64,000 nucleotides of DNA from SIG672 sp045580325 (lineage in GTDB: Bacteria > Bacillota > Clostridia > Oscillospirales > CAG-272). Positions 33,670 to 44,300 of the stretch are shown piece by piece. The notes under the pieces were generated by a model that did no database searches, was not told the origin of the DNA, and worked only from the letters and a program-made list of their open reading frames with translations. A program made the translations under genes and the position numbers. Positions within the stretch are counted from its first letter, which is position 1, and the number at the start of each line of letters is the position of its first letter. The stretch lies in NCBI GenBank assembly GCA_045580325.1, contig JAZNNR010000032.1, positions 1 to 64,000 of the forward strand. Direction: 5' to 3'.

Positions 33670-34410
33670 ATGAGCTTTAACGCAAAAAAAGTACTTGACA
33701 ATATTACTCTTTGGATACAGGATTTCTTCGAGAAAAACGGAAAGGGCTGCAATGCCGTGCTCGGTATCTCGGGCGGAAAGGACAGCTCTGTTGCGGCGGC
33801 TCTCTGTGTGCGCGCGCTCGGAAAAGAGCGGGTTATCGGAGTTTTGATGCCAAACGGAGAGCAGAGCGACATTGACGTCGCGCGCGAGCTTGTCGATTTT
33901 CTCGGCATAAAAAGCTTTGAGATAAATATAAAAGAAGGCTACGATGCACTTATGAATTCGATCGTTGGCGAGATCGGAGAAATTTCAAATCAGACGCGCA
34001 TAAATCTCGCTCCGAGGGTGCGTATGTCCGTGCTTTACGCGGTATCGCAGTCAAATAACGGAAGGGTGGTAAACACCTGTAATCTTTCCGAGGACTTTGT
34101 CGGATATTCGACGAGATACGGCGACGCGGCGGGAGATTTCAGTCCGCTTGCAAATCTTACTGTTGCCGAGGTGGTCGAGCTTGGTATCGCGGCGGGACTT
34201 CCCGAGCATATCGTTAAAAAGGTCCCCTCAGACGGACTTTGCGGCAAGACCGACGAGGACAATCTCGGATTTACCTACGCGATGCTCGATAAATATATCC
34301 GCACGGGAGTCTGCGAAGACGAAGAAAAGAAGGCGCGCATCGACTATCTCCACCGCATAAACAAATTCAAGCTTGAGCCGATGCCCTCCTTCCCGTACAA
34401 GCCCGAATAA
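33670..34410 (+). CDS. nadE: NAD(+) synthase, ammonia-dependent
   Basis: The AAAGGGAG-supported start gives 246 residues. Seen: the PP-loop GISGGKDSSVAAAL near residue 36, NTCNLSEDFVGYSTRYGDAAGDFSPLANL (read in two parts: NLSEDFVGYST and YGDAAGDFSPLANL) near 135-160, and PSDGLCGKTDEDNLGF near 184. There is no glutaminase domain, so ammonia is the expected nitrogen donor. It adenylates nicotinate adenine dinucleotide to make NAD in the cytoplasm. The next gene follows after 23 bp. Confidence 0.94.
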   Translation: MSFNAKKVLDNITLWIQDFFEKNGKGCNAVLGISGGKDSSVAAALCVRALGKERVIGVLMPNGEQSDIDVARELVDFLGIKSFEINIKEGYDALMNSIVGEIGEISNQTRINLAPRVRMSVLYAVSQSNNGRVVNTCNLSEDFVGYSTRYGDAAGDFSPLANLTVAEVVELGIAAGLPEHIVKKVPSDGLCGKTDEDNLGFTYAMLDKYIRTGVCEDEEKKARIDYLHRINKFKLEPMPSFPYKPE

Positions 34411-34433
34411 TATCTTTTCAGAGGTATAAATAT

Positions 34434-34910
34434 ATGGAAAAGCTTAAAAAAACACCCGAAAAGTACCGCGAAGAAGCGGAAAATCATTTTTTAGAGGGAT
34501 TTAACTGCGCGCAGGCTGTGTTTATCACCTTCGCCGAGGAGCTCGGTCTTGACAGGGAAACAGCCCTTAAAATATCCTCGTCGTTCGGGGGCGGAATGGG
34601 CAGGCTTCGCGAGGTCTGCGGAGCGGTGAGCGGAATGTTTATGGTGCTCGGTATGAGATACGGCTACACCTCGCCCGACGCGGACGGTGAAAAAACCGAG
34701 CATTACAGAAAGGTTCAGGAGCTTGCGGGAAGATTCAGAGAAGAAAACGGCGCAATCGTTTGCCGAGAGCTTCTTTCTCTCAAAATAAGCGGAGCAGACT
34801 CACATATCCCGTCAACACGCACTCCCGAGTATTACAGCAAGCGCCCGTGTGCAAGGCTCGTGGGCGACGCAGCTTACCTTACAGCGAAGTTTATCGAAGA
34901 AAACGGCTGA
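34434..34910 (+). CDS. C_GCAxxG_C_C family protein (putative redox protein)
   Basis: A 158-residue protein with FNCAQAVFITFAEELGLD near 22-39, SSFGGGMGRLREVCGAVSGMF near 47-67 and conserved later cysteines (IVCRELL near 107, RPCARLV near 141). This is the spaced-Cys pattern of TIGR01909, a family of unknown but probably redox function common in anaerobes. It follows nadE in the same transcript, which may hint at a link to NAD or electron transfer. Confidence 0.85.
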   Translation: MEKLKKTPEKYREEAENHFLEGFNCAQAVFITFAEELGLDRETALKISSSFGGGMGRLREVCGAVSGMFMVLGMRYGYTSPDADGEKTEHYRKVQELAGRFREENGAIVCRELLSLKISGADSHIPSTRTPEYYSKRPCARLVGDAAYLTAKFIEENG

Positions 34911-34928
34911 TTTTACATAAAAATAATA

Positions 34929-34974
34929 AAAACCGATAGCAAAAACGTGATGTTTAGCTATCGGTTTATTTTTT
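34929..34974. terminator. Bidirectional terminator
   Basis: Stem AAACCGATAGC / GCTATCGGTTT between the convergent redox-protein and deacetylase genes. Confidence 0.88.
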
Positions 34975-35761
34975 AGATCTTCACCGTCTTGCCTGCGGGA
35001 ATACAGATGATCTCCGACTTGTTTTTCTCTACCCAGACGTCAATAGAGGTCGGGTTATAGAAAATCGTTTCGTCGGCAGACACGTAAAGCGCGCGCTGCG
35101 CCATTTTGTAGTTATATATTTCGATATTCGTTGCGTACCATATCTTGTCGCTTCCCGCAAGAGTGGAAACGAGCTTCTCCATATACTGCCAGGCGTCCTC
35201 GTCTGCAAATTCATACGAGTGTCCCCATATATAGAAGAGAGGTCCCCACCACTGCGAATCGAGATTTGCCATAAATCTTTCGCAAAGGGGCATAGCGTCC
35301 TTGTGATGACAGGTAGGGTGCCACTCGAGAAAATTCTTTGGGAAAGAGAAATTGTGCGTAGAAACTACTGTTCTGCTGTAAACTATGCCGCAAGCGGCGA
35401 GCGCGTCCTCTGCCTCGGGCGAAAAAGCCCCCGACGGATATGACATTCCCACTACGGGATAACCCGCGATCTCTTCAAGCACTCTGCGGTTTTCAAAAAT
35501 TTCGTTTATAAGACTTGATTTTGGCATATTGTCAAGCCAGCCGTGGCGGCAGGTATGGCAGGAGATCTCGTGTCCCGAATATATTTCGCGCGCCTTTTCC
35601 TTATCTTTGATCGTTTCACTGTCATCGTTTAAGTGAAAGGTTCCTTTTACGCCGTATTTGTTAAAAAGCAAGGCGAGGCGGGCATCGTTCGGACGTCCGT
35701 CGTCATAGCTGAAGGTTACTACTCTTTTCTTTCCGCCGGGAAAAACGTTAAACTGTATCAT
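34973..35761 (-). CDS. Polysaccharide deacetylase family protein (NodB homology domain)
   Basis: The 262 residues form one NodB domain without a signal peptide. Motif 1 is TFSYDDGRPND near residue 16 (DD pair), motif 2 HEISCHTCRHGW near 64 (metal His in HTxxH-like spacing), motif 3 SYPSGAFS near 107, and WGHSYE near 193 marks the last motif. Known: metal-dependent de-N-acetylation of GlcNAc-containing glycans. The absence of a signal suggests a cytoplasmic enzyme or an atypical substrate. Next gene downstream on the other strand converges at a shared terminator. Confidence 0.85.
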   Translation of the reverse strand: MIQFNVFPGGKKRVVTFSYDDGRPNDARLALLFNKYGVKGTFHLNDDSETIKDKEKAREIYSGHEISCHTCRHGWLDNMPKSSLINEIFENRRVLEEIAGYPVVGMSYPSGAFSPEAEDALAACGIVYSRTVVSTHNFSFPKNFLEWHPTCHHKDAMPLCERFMANLDSQWWGPLFYIWGHSYEFADEDAWQYMEKLVSTLAGSDKIWYATNIEIYNYKMAQRALYVSADETIFYNPTSIDVWVEKNKSEIICIPAGKTVKI

Positions 35762-35790
35762 TTTTTAGTTCCTTTTTAACTTATTTTATT

Positions 35791-36003
35791 TTAAATTTGC
35801 TTATTTACACTCTTATATTCGTCATAATAGCGGTAATACGGGCAGGCACTGCTGTCGCCCGAAAGAAAGCGAACCTGCTCGTCCTGATCGAGATTTACTC
35901 TGCAAGAATAGGACTCGTAAAATTCGTCGTAATCGTAAAATTCACAGCTTTCGCACGTGCCTTGGCGCTTTTTCTTTTTTATAGGTCTTGAGCCGTTTTC
36001 CAT
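35791..36003 (-). CDS. Cys-rich small protein (DUF6472-like)
   Basis: A 70-residue protein from the AAAGGAG-supported start. A basic N-terminus (PIKKKKRQ) precedes CESCEFYDYDEFYESYSC and a later ACPYYRYYDEY, giving four cysteines in a pattern suited to metal binding, with many Tyr and Asp residues. Families like this are widespread in Clostridia without known function. It precedes the deacetylase by 29 bp and is co-oriented with it. Confidence 0.75.
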   Translation of the reverse strand: MENGSRPIKKKKRQGTCESCEFYDYDEFYESYSCRVNLDQDEQVRFLSGDSSACPYYRYYDEYKSVNKQI

Positions 36004-36070
36004 AATGCCAAGCTCCTTTCGGGGATTATATAAAAAGTATAGCACAGACGCGGGGTTTTGTCAACAAATA

Positions 36071-36110
36071 AAAAATCAAGGATCTCTTTTATGAAATCCT
36101 TGATTTTATC
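36071..36110 (-). terminator. Intrinsic terminator of the CotH-LTD gene
   Basis: Stem AAAATCAAGGAT / ATCCTTGATTTT around a 12-nt loop, just after the stop. Confidence 0.88.
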
Positions 36111-36114
36111 TTTT

Positions 36115-38976
36115 TTATTCCTGACTCAGATACTTAACGAATTCCTCGCCCATATATTTTGCGATCTCTTCCTCGCCAAATCCGAGTGTTTTCGCAACGT
36201 CCTTCACAAACCACTTGACTCTGACCTCGCTGATCCAGTAGCGCATATTTTCCGAGTTTTTCTTCCAACGGCTCATCGAGTTAAGGTGAGTCATATATGA
36301 GTTATTGTCATTTCTCCAGCGATCTATATTATAGGGCATATCATGCTCAAGCTCGGCATAGATCTCGTCAAATCGCTTCTGAGCGTTTTCGGGAGCGAGT
36401 GTGGTATTTAACTGGAGAGCCAGACGCTCAAGGAAATATTCCTTGAACTGCGAGTTTTTCATAAGAGCTCTGAAAAGAGCGTGTGTTCTGTTATAGGCAG
36501 TACTCTTTAAGAATATATTAAAGCGGTTCTGAAGCGCCGAATAGCTTCTGAAGCTTATATCGTTGTCATAAAGAATGAAATGCCATTTTCCGCCGTCATA
36601 TTCGGGAGATTTAAAGGCTCGTATGTTGCCGAGGTCCTGGTCGCCCGAGTACATTCGCATGATTAACATATCGGCGAAGCTTTCAAGGTCTATCTGATCG
36701 GCAAGCCACTTGTAGTTTTCGTCCTTTGAGAAATCAAGCTTGTTTGTATAGACCTTTTTCCAGATCTCGCTCCAGCCCTGACTCGAGCTTCCCGTGCTTA
36801 CCGAGTTCGGCCAGTCGATAATCGTAACGCTCGATTTGGAAACGCCGAAATGGTCGGCGATAAAATCGTCGTCTATCTTTTCTCTGATGAAATATACACC
36901 CCAATACTCGCCGTTGAGGTAGAGATTGCACGGTCTGTAAGCCTGAACGAGAACCTCGGGGCAATTTCCGCTGTAAGCGGCAAGAGAGGTCATAAACTCG
37001 TCTGTGAACATAGTATCGGTGATATATGCGTTCTGCGAGCCGCTGCGGAGAACGATATTGTTGAAGCTGTCTATATCAAGATTTTCGAAGATCGGATATT
37101 CAAGGCGGCCTTTTCCGTACTGCGCGCGGAATTCAAGCTGAAAGCTCTTTTTAGGGAAGCGTCTGCTGTATGCGCCGAAGACCTTTATGCCGCAGTCGAT
37201 AGAAAATTCCTCTTTTCCGTCGATATAGAAGGCACAGTTTGCCTGCTTTTCCTGCTTTGAGTTGTAGTTGGGATAAAGACCTTTTTCGCCGAAGAGGTCA
37301 TCGTCCGACATTGAGATCTTTATTATCGGCAGGTCGTAATCGGGAATGTTTATAAAATAATTGTAGGTTACCGAATATGAGGGTATTTTGTTTCCGCTAT
37401 AAGCTATAGCGCGGATCGCCATCGTCTTGTCGACCGTTATCTCCTGTCCGGTGTATTTAGGAGAGGATGTGGTCGGCTTTGTGCCGTCGGTCGTGTAGTA
37501 TATCGTGCCCTCGCCCGAGAGTGTAACGCTTATCGGCTGTGCGTAAATTCCGCTCTGATAACTTGCAAGAGGAGTCTGTGTCAGAGTTTCATATCCGTCC
37601 GAGTTTGCCTTGCCAAAGGAGGGAGTTGAGAAATAAACGAGTTTGTCTTCGTAGCGTCCCCAGCTTCTGTTTACCGGAATGTCGGGTACTCTGAGCGCGT
37701 CCGAAACGTAGCCGTCCTCTCTTGACAGCCATATTTCCTCGCCGTCAGAGGAGATCTTTATCGGAGCGGCGTCCTTTACATCGGTGTCGCAGTAGATAAC
37801 GTAGTATTTGCCCACCTCGAGAGTTACCTCGGGAAGTCTGTACTTCTGAAGCTCGCTTTCCTTGTCCGAAAGGAAGTACTTTGAAAGGTCTATCGGCTCG
37901 TCTGTGCCGTTAAATATCTCGACCATATCGCAGTATTTTTTGTTAAATGGAGAATATTTCGTATTGGAGGAGATTACTTCGGTGATAACAAGACCTTTTC
38001 TGCCTGTTATTGCAAGAACGCTTCCTCTTTCGGTGTTTTCGTGTGCAGGGGAAGGGTAATTTACAACACCCTTGTCATAAGTCCACGCGGTGTCTTCTTC
38101 AAGCGCCTCGTATGTTACCGAAGCGGCAAGAACTCCGTCATTTCTTGTGAGATATACGCTCTCTCCGCTCTTTGAGAGCTTGAAGGGAATATCCTTTTCA
38201 CAACAGAGAATGATATATTCTCCGATTTCTATCGTAATTTCGGGAAGACGTGCGCGGTAAGGCATCGTCGAGTCGGTCGACATATAGTAATCCGAAAGGT
38301 CGATGGCCTTTTCGGACGCGTTGTATATCTCGATCCAGTCGCATATTACACCGTTTATCGGGAAAAGCGAATTTGACGCCATAAGCTCGCTTATTATAAG
38401 GTTGTCTTTTTCGCGCACACTTTCATATCCCGGGGTGGGGAAGGGCGTTTCGCTTCCGTTTGATGTCAAAAAGGAGTGATTTGCGCTCGTGTTTGTATAA
38501 ACGACCTTGTGGCTGATAAGAGAACCGTGTTTAAGCGTGATAATTCCCTTTGAAGAGAGCTTTGCGTTTATTGAAGAGCCGCTGTCGATGCCGTTTACAA
38601 AAACTATCGCGTATTCGCCCGAGGAGATTTTGATCGAGGGGAGCTTTATTCCCGTTTTAGTGTCGATCGTGAGGGTATAGTCGGCAAGATCAACCTCGTT
38701 TTCGCTCACGTTGTGAAACTCTATCCAAGGGGACGTTTTTCCGTTTTCGTCCTCGGCACCTACGTTGTTTACAACGATAAGCTCGCTTATTATAAGCGCG
38801 GGATCTTCCTCAACGGTTGGCTGATTGTTCTCGTTTGAGTCGCCTTCCCCTCCCTGCTCGTTTGTCTTGTCATTTGGTTTGTCGTCCGAACAAGACACAA
38901 GAAAAAGCATAGATGATAATATCATAACAAATGCAAGGAGCATTGAAATAATACGTGAAAAGCCTTTTTTGGACAT
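36115..38976 (-). CDS. CotH kinase family lipoprotein with three lamin-tail domains
   Basis: The 953-residue protein starts with a signal peptide and lipobox LFLVSC (Cys near 29) and an acidic linker. Three lamin-tail domains follow, each opening with an ISEL/ITEV strand and W/D-IEI/F pattern (about 62-180, 190-305, 325-450). A chitobiase-like beta domain holds YYTTDGTKPTTSSP near 487. The CotH kinase domain (about 530-880) has RFPKKSFQLEF, YWGVYFIREKIDDDF and WHFILYDNDISF, so the catalytic DxD is intact. Known: CotH phosphorylates spore-coat proteins in Bacillus; secreted LTD-CotH proteins are frequent in gut Clostridia. Inferred: a surface-anchored protein kinase. Confidence 0.88.
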   Translation of the reverse strand: MSKKGFSRIISMLLAFVMILSSMLFLVSCSDDKPNDKTNEQGGEGDSNENNQPTVEEDPALIISELIVVNNVGAEDENGKTSPWIEFHNVSENEVDLADYTLTIDTKTGIKLPSIKISSGEYAIVFVNGIDSGSSINAKLSSKGIITLKHGSLISHKVVYTNTSANHSFLTSNGSETPFPTPGYESVREKDNLIISELMASNSLFPINGVICDWIEIYNASEKAIDLSDYYMSTDSTMPYRARLPEITIEIGEYIILCCEKDIPFKLSKSGESVYLTRNDGVLAASVTYEALEEDTAWTYDKGVVNYPSPAHENTERGSVLAITGRKGLVITEVISSNTKYSPFNKKYCDMVEIFNGTDEPIDLSKYFLSDKESELQKYRLPEVTLEVGKYYVIYCDTDVKDAAPIKISSDGEEIWLSREDGYVSDALRVPDIPVNRSWGRYEDKLVYFSTPSFGKANSDGYETLTQTPLASYQSGIYAQPISVTLSGEGTIYYTTDGTKPTTSSPKYTGQEITVDKTMAIRAIAYSGNKIPSYSVTYNYFINIPDYDLPIIKISMSDDDLFGEKGLYPNYNSKQEKQANCAFYIDGKEEFSIDCGIKVFGAYSRRFPKKSFQLEFRAQYGKGRLEYPIFENLDIDSFNNIVLRSGSQNAYITDTMFTDEFMTSLAAYSGNCPEVLVQAYRPCNLYLNGEYWGVYFIREKIDDDFIADHFGVSKSSVTIIDWPNSVSTGSSSQGWSEIWKKVYTNKLDFSKDENYKWLADQIDLESFADMLIMRMYSGDQDLGNIRAFKSPEYDGGKWHFILYDNDISFRSYSALQNRFNIFLKSTAYNRTHALFRALMKNSQFKEYFLERLALQLNTTLAPENAQKRFDEIYAELEHDMPYNIDRWRNDNNSYMTHLNSMSRWKKNSENMRYWISEVRVKWFVKDVAKTLGFGEEEIAKYMGEEFVKYLSQE

Positions 38977-39031
38977 TTTTTACCTCCAAATTATATAAAT
39001 ATACAGAAATATACAAAATAATATCAAACCA

Positions 39032-39060
39032 ATTATAAGTCCGGAACGCTTTTTTGTCAA
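39032..39060 (-). promoter_or_regulatory. Consensus sigma-A promoter of the CotH-LTD gene
   Basis: On the minus strand TTGACA, 17-bp spacer, TATAAT. Confidence 0.85.
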
Positions 39061-39164
39061 TAGAAAAGTTGTTACCTAACATAATAAAATTTGTTACTTT
39101 TATTGTTTACAGACAGCGCCGCATAAATTCTGTTTTTAATAGGCATAAAATATTTTTATTTGTA

Positions 39165-39193
39165 TTGAAAAATATGTCGATATGTGCTATAAT
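39165..39193 (+). promoter_or_regulatory. Sigma-A promoter of the M3 lipoprotein gene
   Basis: TTGAAA, 17-bp spacer, TATAAT, about 65 bp before the start codon. Confidence 0.75.
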
Positions 39194-39257
39194 TACTTTA
39201 AAAGTTATAAAGTAAGGACATAACATTTAAATACTATTTCAGTAAAGGAGATCTATT

Positions 39258-41288
39258 ATGAAAAAAATAATGTCGCTTATGCTACTTATAGCTATGCTGC
39301 TTTCGGCGGCGAGCTGTGGGCACACCCACAAATTTGAAATTTCCGAGGCAGAGTCAATTCCCGTGGGCTGTCTTACCGACGGACTTGAGGTTAAGGTCTG
39401 CTCCTGCGGAGAAAAACAGGAAACGGTAATCAAAGCCACAGGGCACGATATGGTGCTTATTATGGAAACAAAACCGGCATGCACACGTCCCGGCTCGGCT
39501 GACTACAAGTGCGACAACTGCGGTGAGTTTAAGTACACCAACATTGATCCGCTCGGCCATAAATATGAAGAAGCGCCTTCAGAGCCTTCAAGAGTAATTC
39601 GCTGCACTAACGAAGGCTGTATCAGCTGCCGTTGGGGCGAGTCTAACGGCAAACACAAGGAAGCTCTTACCTTTAACTTTACAAAAGAGGACGAGGCCGC
39701 TATCGACGCCAAGTACGACGAGGTTCTCGCGCTTGTAAAGGCTGCTGCTAAATATAACGCGTCGAGGCATAAGTATGCCGAAGAAGGCGAGCTTGCAGAC
39801 GAGTACAGAGCAGTAGACGAGATTCACACCGAGCTTTACGAGCTTATTTTGAACGCAATTTCTCAAAGACAGCTTGCTGAAATTGATTATTACTGCGATA
39901 TGAAGAACACCGAGCTCGAGGAAAGATACTCCTATATGAAGGACTATCAGACCGCTGTTGTGGCGAAATTCTACACACTTTCCCGTCCTTTCTATGATTC
40001 CTGCTACCGCGAATTCTATTACTACGGTATGACCGAGGAAGAGATCAAAGCGTTCCTCTTTGACTCCGACGCTATTTCAAATCCCGAATATACAGCGCTC
40101 AAGGACAGAAACAACGCGATAGAAACCGAGGTTCTCGCACTTTCTAACCCTATGAGTGGCGACGAGCTTCCCATACTCTACGCCGAATTTGTTGATAACA
40201 ACAACAAAATGGCAAAACTTATGGGATATGACAACTATCTCGAATACGCCTACGAAAACGTTTACGGCAGAGATTACACCTACGAGGACGTAGCAGAGCT
40301 TTCCGCTTACGTAAAGACATACCTCTCGCCCGTGTTTAATGCGATTTACGAGAAGTGGAGCACTCTCACAGGCTTTACACAGGAAGAGCTTGATAAGTAT
40401 TACGATCAGGTAAGAACCCCCTTCTTCGAAACACTCGAGGGAAATACAACAGTAAACGACTATATCGACCTTCTCGCGTTCACCTCGAACCCCGACAAGA
40501 ATATCACCTTCTCCGATGAGTTTAATAAGCTTATGGGCGACGGAAATATGTTCAGAGGCGAATACGATGGCGCATTTGTTACCTCTATCCAGTCGGTAGA
40601 TATTCCGATCGCATATTTCGGAAAGGGCTACGACAACTGCTTCACAATAGTTCACGAGTTCGGCCACTATATGAACGAGGTATATACTCTTGGCATTGCA
40701 GACGAGGACGATGAATTCAGTCAGTCCTACGACCTTCTTGAAATGCATTCGCAGGGTAACGAGCTTCTTTACCTCTGTTATCTTAAGGAAAACGCTAATT
40801 TGCCCGAAATGACGCACAATATCGTCGAAACCTATTCGCTTGTCAATATGCTTTACGCAGTAATGGCGGGTATGACTATCGATGCGTTTGAGCAGGCTCT
40901 CTACCTTGGTGCTTACGACGGAACAAACGCAGATACAATTATGGCAGACGGAAAGATCACATACGATGAGTACGATCTTCTTTACAAGAGCGTTTGCATC
41001 GACTTCGGCGTTGAAGACTCGATGAACGGATACTGGAGAGGCGGAATGACAGTTCAGTCGCCTTGCTACTACGTTTCTTACAGCGTGTCCGCAATAGCAG
41101 TTCTCCAGCTTTACGAAATGGCAAACACAGACGGCTTTGACGTTGCAAAGGACGCATATCTGAAGCTCTTTACATACGTTGATGAGGACTACAAAATGAC
41201 AATGGCAGAGGTTCTCGACTACGCAGGAATGCTCTCCTACGAGGACGAACAGCTTTATATCAACCTTAAGAACTATTTGGGTAAATAA
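39258..41288 (+). CDS. M3 family metallopeptidase (PepF-like) lipoprotein with zinc-ribbon N-terminus
   Basis: A 676-residue protein. The signal peptide ends in a lipobox SAASC (Cys near 20). Residues 20-125 hold repeated GHTHKFE / CSCGEKQE / YKCDNCGEFKYTNIDPLGHKYE patterns, the short Cys-His repeats seen in secreted clostridial proteins. The rest is an M3 oligoendopeptidase with HEFGHYMNE near 467 and the distal Glu of HSQGNEL further on. Known: PepF enzymes are cytosolic oligopeptidases; here the signal and lipobox place one on the cell surface. GTAAAGGAG precedes ATG. Single-gene unit. Confidence 0.87.
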   Translation: MKKIMSLMLLIAMLLSAASCGHTHKFEISEAESIPVGCLTDGLEVKVCSCGEKQETVIKATGHDMVLIMETKPACTRPGSADYKCDNCGEFKYTNIDPLGHKYEEAPSEPSRVIRCTNEGCISCRWGESNGKHKEALTFNFTKEDEAAIDAKYDEVLALVKAAAKYNASRHKYAEEGELADEYRAVDEIHTELYELILNAISQRQLAEIDYYCDMKNTELEERYSYMKDYQTAVVAKFYTLSRPFYDSCYREFYYYGMTEEEIKAFLFDSDAISNPEYTALKDRNNAIETEVLALSNPMSGDELPILYAEFVDNNNKMAKLMGYDNYLEYAYENVYGRDYTYEDVAELSAYVKTYLSPVFNAIYEKWSTLTGFTQEELDKYYDQVRTPFFETLEGNTTVNDYIDLLAFTSNPDKNITFSDEFNKLMGDGNMFRGEYDGAFVTSIQSVDIPIAYFGKGYDNCFTIVHEFGHYMNEVYTLGIADEDDEFSQSYDLLEMHSQGNELLYLCYLKENANLPEMTHNIVETYSLVNMLYAVMAGMTIDAFEQALYLGAYDGTNADTIMADGKITYDEYDLLYKSVCIDFGVEDSMNGYWRGGMTVQSPCYYVSYSVSAIAVLQLYEMANTDGFDVAKDAYLKLFTYVDEDYKMTMAEVLDYAGMLSYEDEQLYINLKNYLGK

Positions 41289-41304
41289 TTAAAACAAAAA
41301 CAAA

Positions 41305-41332
41305 ACGGCAGGAGATTTCTCCTGCCGTTTTT
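41305..41332. terminator. Bidirectional terminator
   Basis: Stem ACGGCAGGAG / CTCCTGCCGT with A-rich left and T-rich right flanks, between two convergent genes. Confidence 0.9.
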
Positions 41333-41342
41333 CTATTTGTTT

Positions 41343-44300
41343 TTATCCCTCGTAATCGTGTCCGAGGACGTTTTCGATAAGCCAGTTCTTTTCAAGATCG
41401 CTCGCCGAGGCGTACATCTTTTCGGCGCACTTGTAAAGATTCGAGGTAACTCCGCTTGCTTTGAGATCCATATCGGGAGTGTTTTCCGCTGTGTTTGTGT
41501 AATAGAACGCGTGTCTTATGCCGTTTACGTCATAATATGTTATAAATCCGCGTGCGGCAATATCTGTTTTCGCGTGTTCGATCGGAATATTTGCGGCAAG
41601 GGAAGTGAATACTGTGTAGCTTCCGCTTCCGAGGAATTTGAATTCTCCGTAATTTTTCTTTGCCGTTACTACAATGGATTTTCCGTCTTGCAGATAGCCC
41701 TCTGCCGTTGCGCTTGTCAGTGCTCCCGAGGTTTTTGACGCTATTTGAAGCACCATACCGTAGCTTACCTCGTTATAGCTGAACTTTGAAAGCCTGTCGA
41801 TAAGCGCTGAGCTTATGTGTCCGTAAAAACGCAGACCGCCGCCCTCGTCGCTTATGTTTATATCGGAAGCAAATACGCCGAACGCCTGAAGATTTTTGCC
41901 GACAGGATGTATCGGATCGTTTTCAGCCGCGTTTACAAGGAATTCTTCATTTGAAAGGTCTATCCAGCCTGCAAAAAATTCGGTATCGCCATTTATGGCG
42001 CTTCCGTTATACGCAAGTTTTTTGTCGAGGTTTCTTGCTCCCTCGGCGGAAGTAAACCAGCCTGCAAATATTTTGTTTGTCTGCGTTACCGATTTGAGCT
42101 TTGAAAGTGTAACCCTTTCACCGATATTCGCCGACTTTGGATAACCGAGCGAAGAGGGAAGCTCAATATTTCCGTCGCTGCTGTCGAGGTCATAGTACCA
42201 AGTGAGCTTGTAGGAGTCGCGGAAACGGTATTTATATACCTTTGATGCCTCTCCGTCGTAGGTCTTCCACTTTCCTTTGTTGAAATCGGATTCGCTTGCA
42301 CAGTATTCTATAACATAGTCCGAAAGGGTAACTCCGTCGGGGAGATTTGTAGCACTCTGGCTCCATTCTCCGTCAGCGGGAGCTTTAATTACTTCTATAA
42401 TGTATTCGCTGTAAACGCCTACGCTCTCGCCGTTTGATTTCTTTGCAAGAGAGGTAGCTCTGATGCGGGCATATCCGTCAACAAAGTTTGAGCCCGCCTT
42501 ACTTGCAGTAACGACGCCCGTGTCTTTGTCAACAGAAACGAGGTGCGCTCCGCCCACTACCGACCACTCGACTGTTTTGTCGTTTGCGTCGGCAGGAAGA
42601 ACGTTGTAGTCTACTCCGTATACAGGGGTAAATTCGCCGCCCGTCATAACGGTTATGGTCGGTCGCTCAAATACGATCTTTTCGGGGAGAATTGCCGTGC
42701 TCTTTACGGTTATTTCGTAGCTTGTCGAGAAGGAAAGATACGAAACGTTTACCTTATACGTTCCCGGCTTTGACATATTTGGCGGCGTTACCGTGTATCC
42801 TCCGGGAAGTGTTCCGTAGGTTCCCGAAGCGTATACGAGCTGGACCTCAAGTCCTTCGTATGAGAAGGTTTCGTTTTGGAAGAATACCGTTCGCTCGGGA
42901 AGAGAAGTGATCTTTATTGCAGATATTTCGGACTGAAGTCTTGCATAGTCAAGGCTGATCCAGCCTGTTTTGCCGTCATAGGTGGTCTTTCCCCACCATC
43001 TGTTGGTAGATGCGCCGTCTATTTCAAGCGTTTCGATTATCGTAAGGATAGTACCGTCGGGAATCATCGCAAGGACACCCGAGCTTGTTGATGCCTTTTC
43101 ACGCAGTCTGAGTCCGCCGTCGGCGTCTACAAGGTAGTCGCCTGTCGGATAATTTTCAATTATTACGCCCGAATTTCCGCTGAAATCGGTCGGGATCTTA
43201 TAATAGTAGACACCTCTTGCTTTTACGAGGTTATAAAAGGTCGCCCAGGTCCAGTCGCGTGTATAAACAAGGCAGTCCTTGTTGTTGGTGTTACATTCAT
43301 ACGTAGTAAAGCCTGTTGCGTTTACCGATATTACGAAAAGCGAATGTCCCGATTTTGTGCGGATATGTCCGCCTGCGCCGTACTCAAGGAAAACCCTCAT
43401 AATGTCGTTTGCGGTGAATTTGCCCGAATTCCAAGCTCCGCCAAGTGCGTTTGTGTATTTTGAGGGGTCAGATCCGTCTGTATGGCCGAAAACCTTGAGC
43501 TGACAGTATCTTGCAAATCCAAAGCACTGTGTTGCCGCAAGGTCAAAGGTGTATCCGTTGTGCTTGATATAGCGCAGACAATTACAAGGTGCGCTGTTTA
43601 CAAGGCACTGGTTTCGGGGATGGCAGGTACAAGCACGTCCGTTTTTGGTAAAATAGGAAGAGTACGCGGGGTAATTGCTGAACGGCAGGGTAACGCCGTT
43701 AAGAGTAATCTTTGCCGACGTGTTTGCGGCAGATGCGGAAGCAGTTATATCGTCTGTGTCCGAGTACTGCGAAAGACTTTTTGAAGAAAAATCATATTCA
43801 AAGGTGAAATATTTATCGTTTTCGCCGTCTGTAACCGAGCTGTCCTGCGTTTCGTCTATATAATCGGGATTGGGTATGTAGAGAATCACAGAGCTTTCGC
43901 TGTGAACGGTAAAGGCTTCGGTGCTTGTGAAAGAGAACTCGCTCGTATGATCGCAGTGCTCGTCCGTGCACTCGTAGGAGAGCTTTGAAAGATCGAGCTC
44001 TGCCGAGGTCTTATTATCGCTTGAAAGCAAGAAAATTTTACTGCCCGAGAGGTAATATACGCCGTTTTTTGTCATAGAGAAGCATTTTATCTCGTTTTTG
44101 CCGAGATTTTTGCTGTCATAGATGCTGCCGTGCAGAACGTCGAGCTTTGAGAGCAGGTAGCCCTTGACGCTTTCGGTAAGAACGTATATATCCGAGTCAT
44201 ATACCGCAAGAAGTCGTGCGTCTTTTCTCATAACGAGGCGTATAGACTCGTCGCTTTCTTCCCATACGTTGCCGCTATCGTCGATTCTGTAGACTGCATT

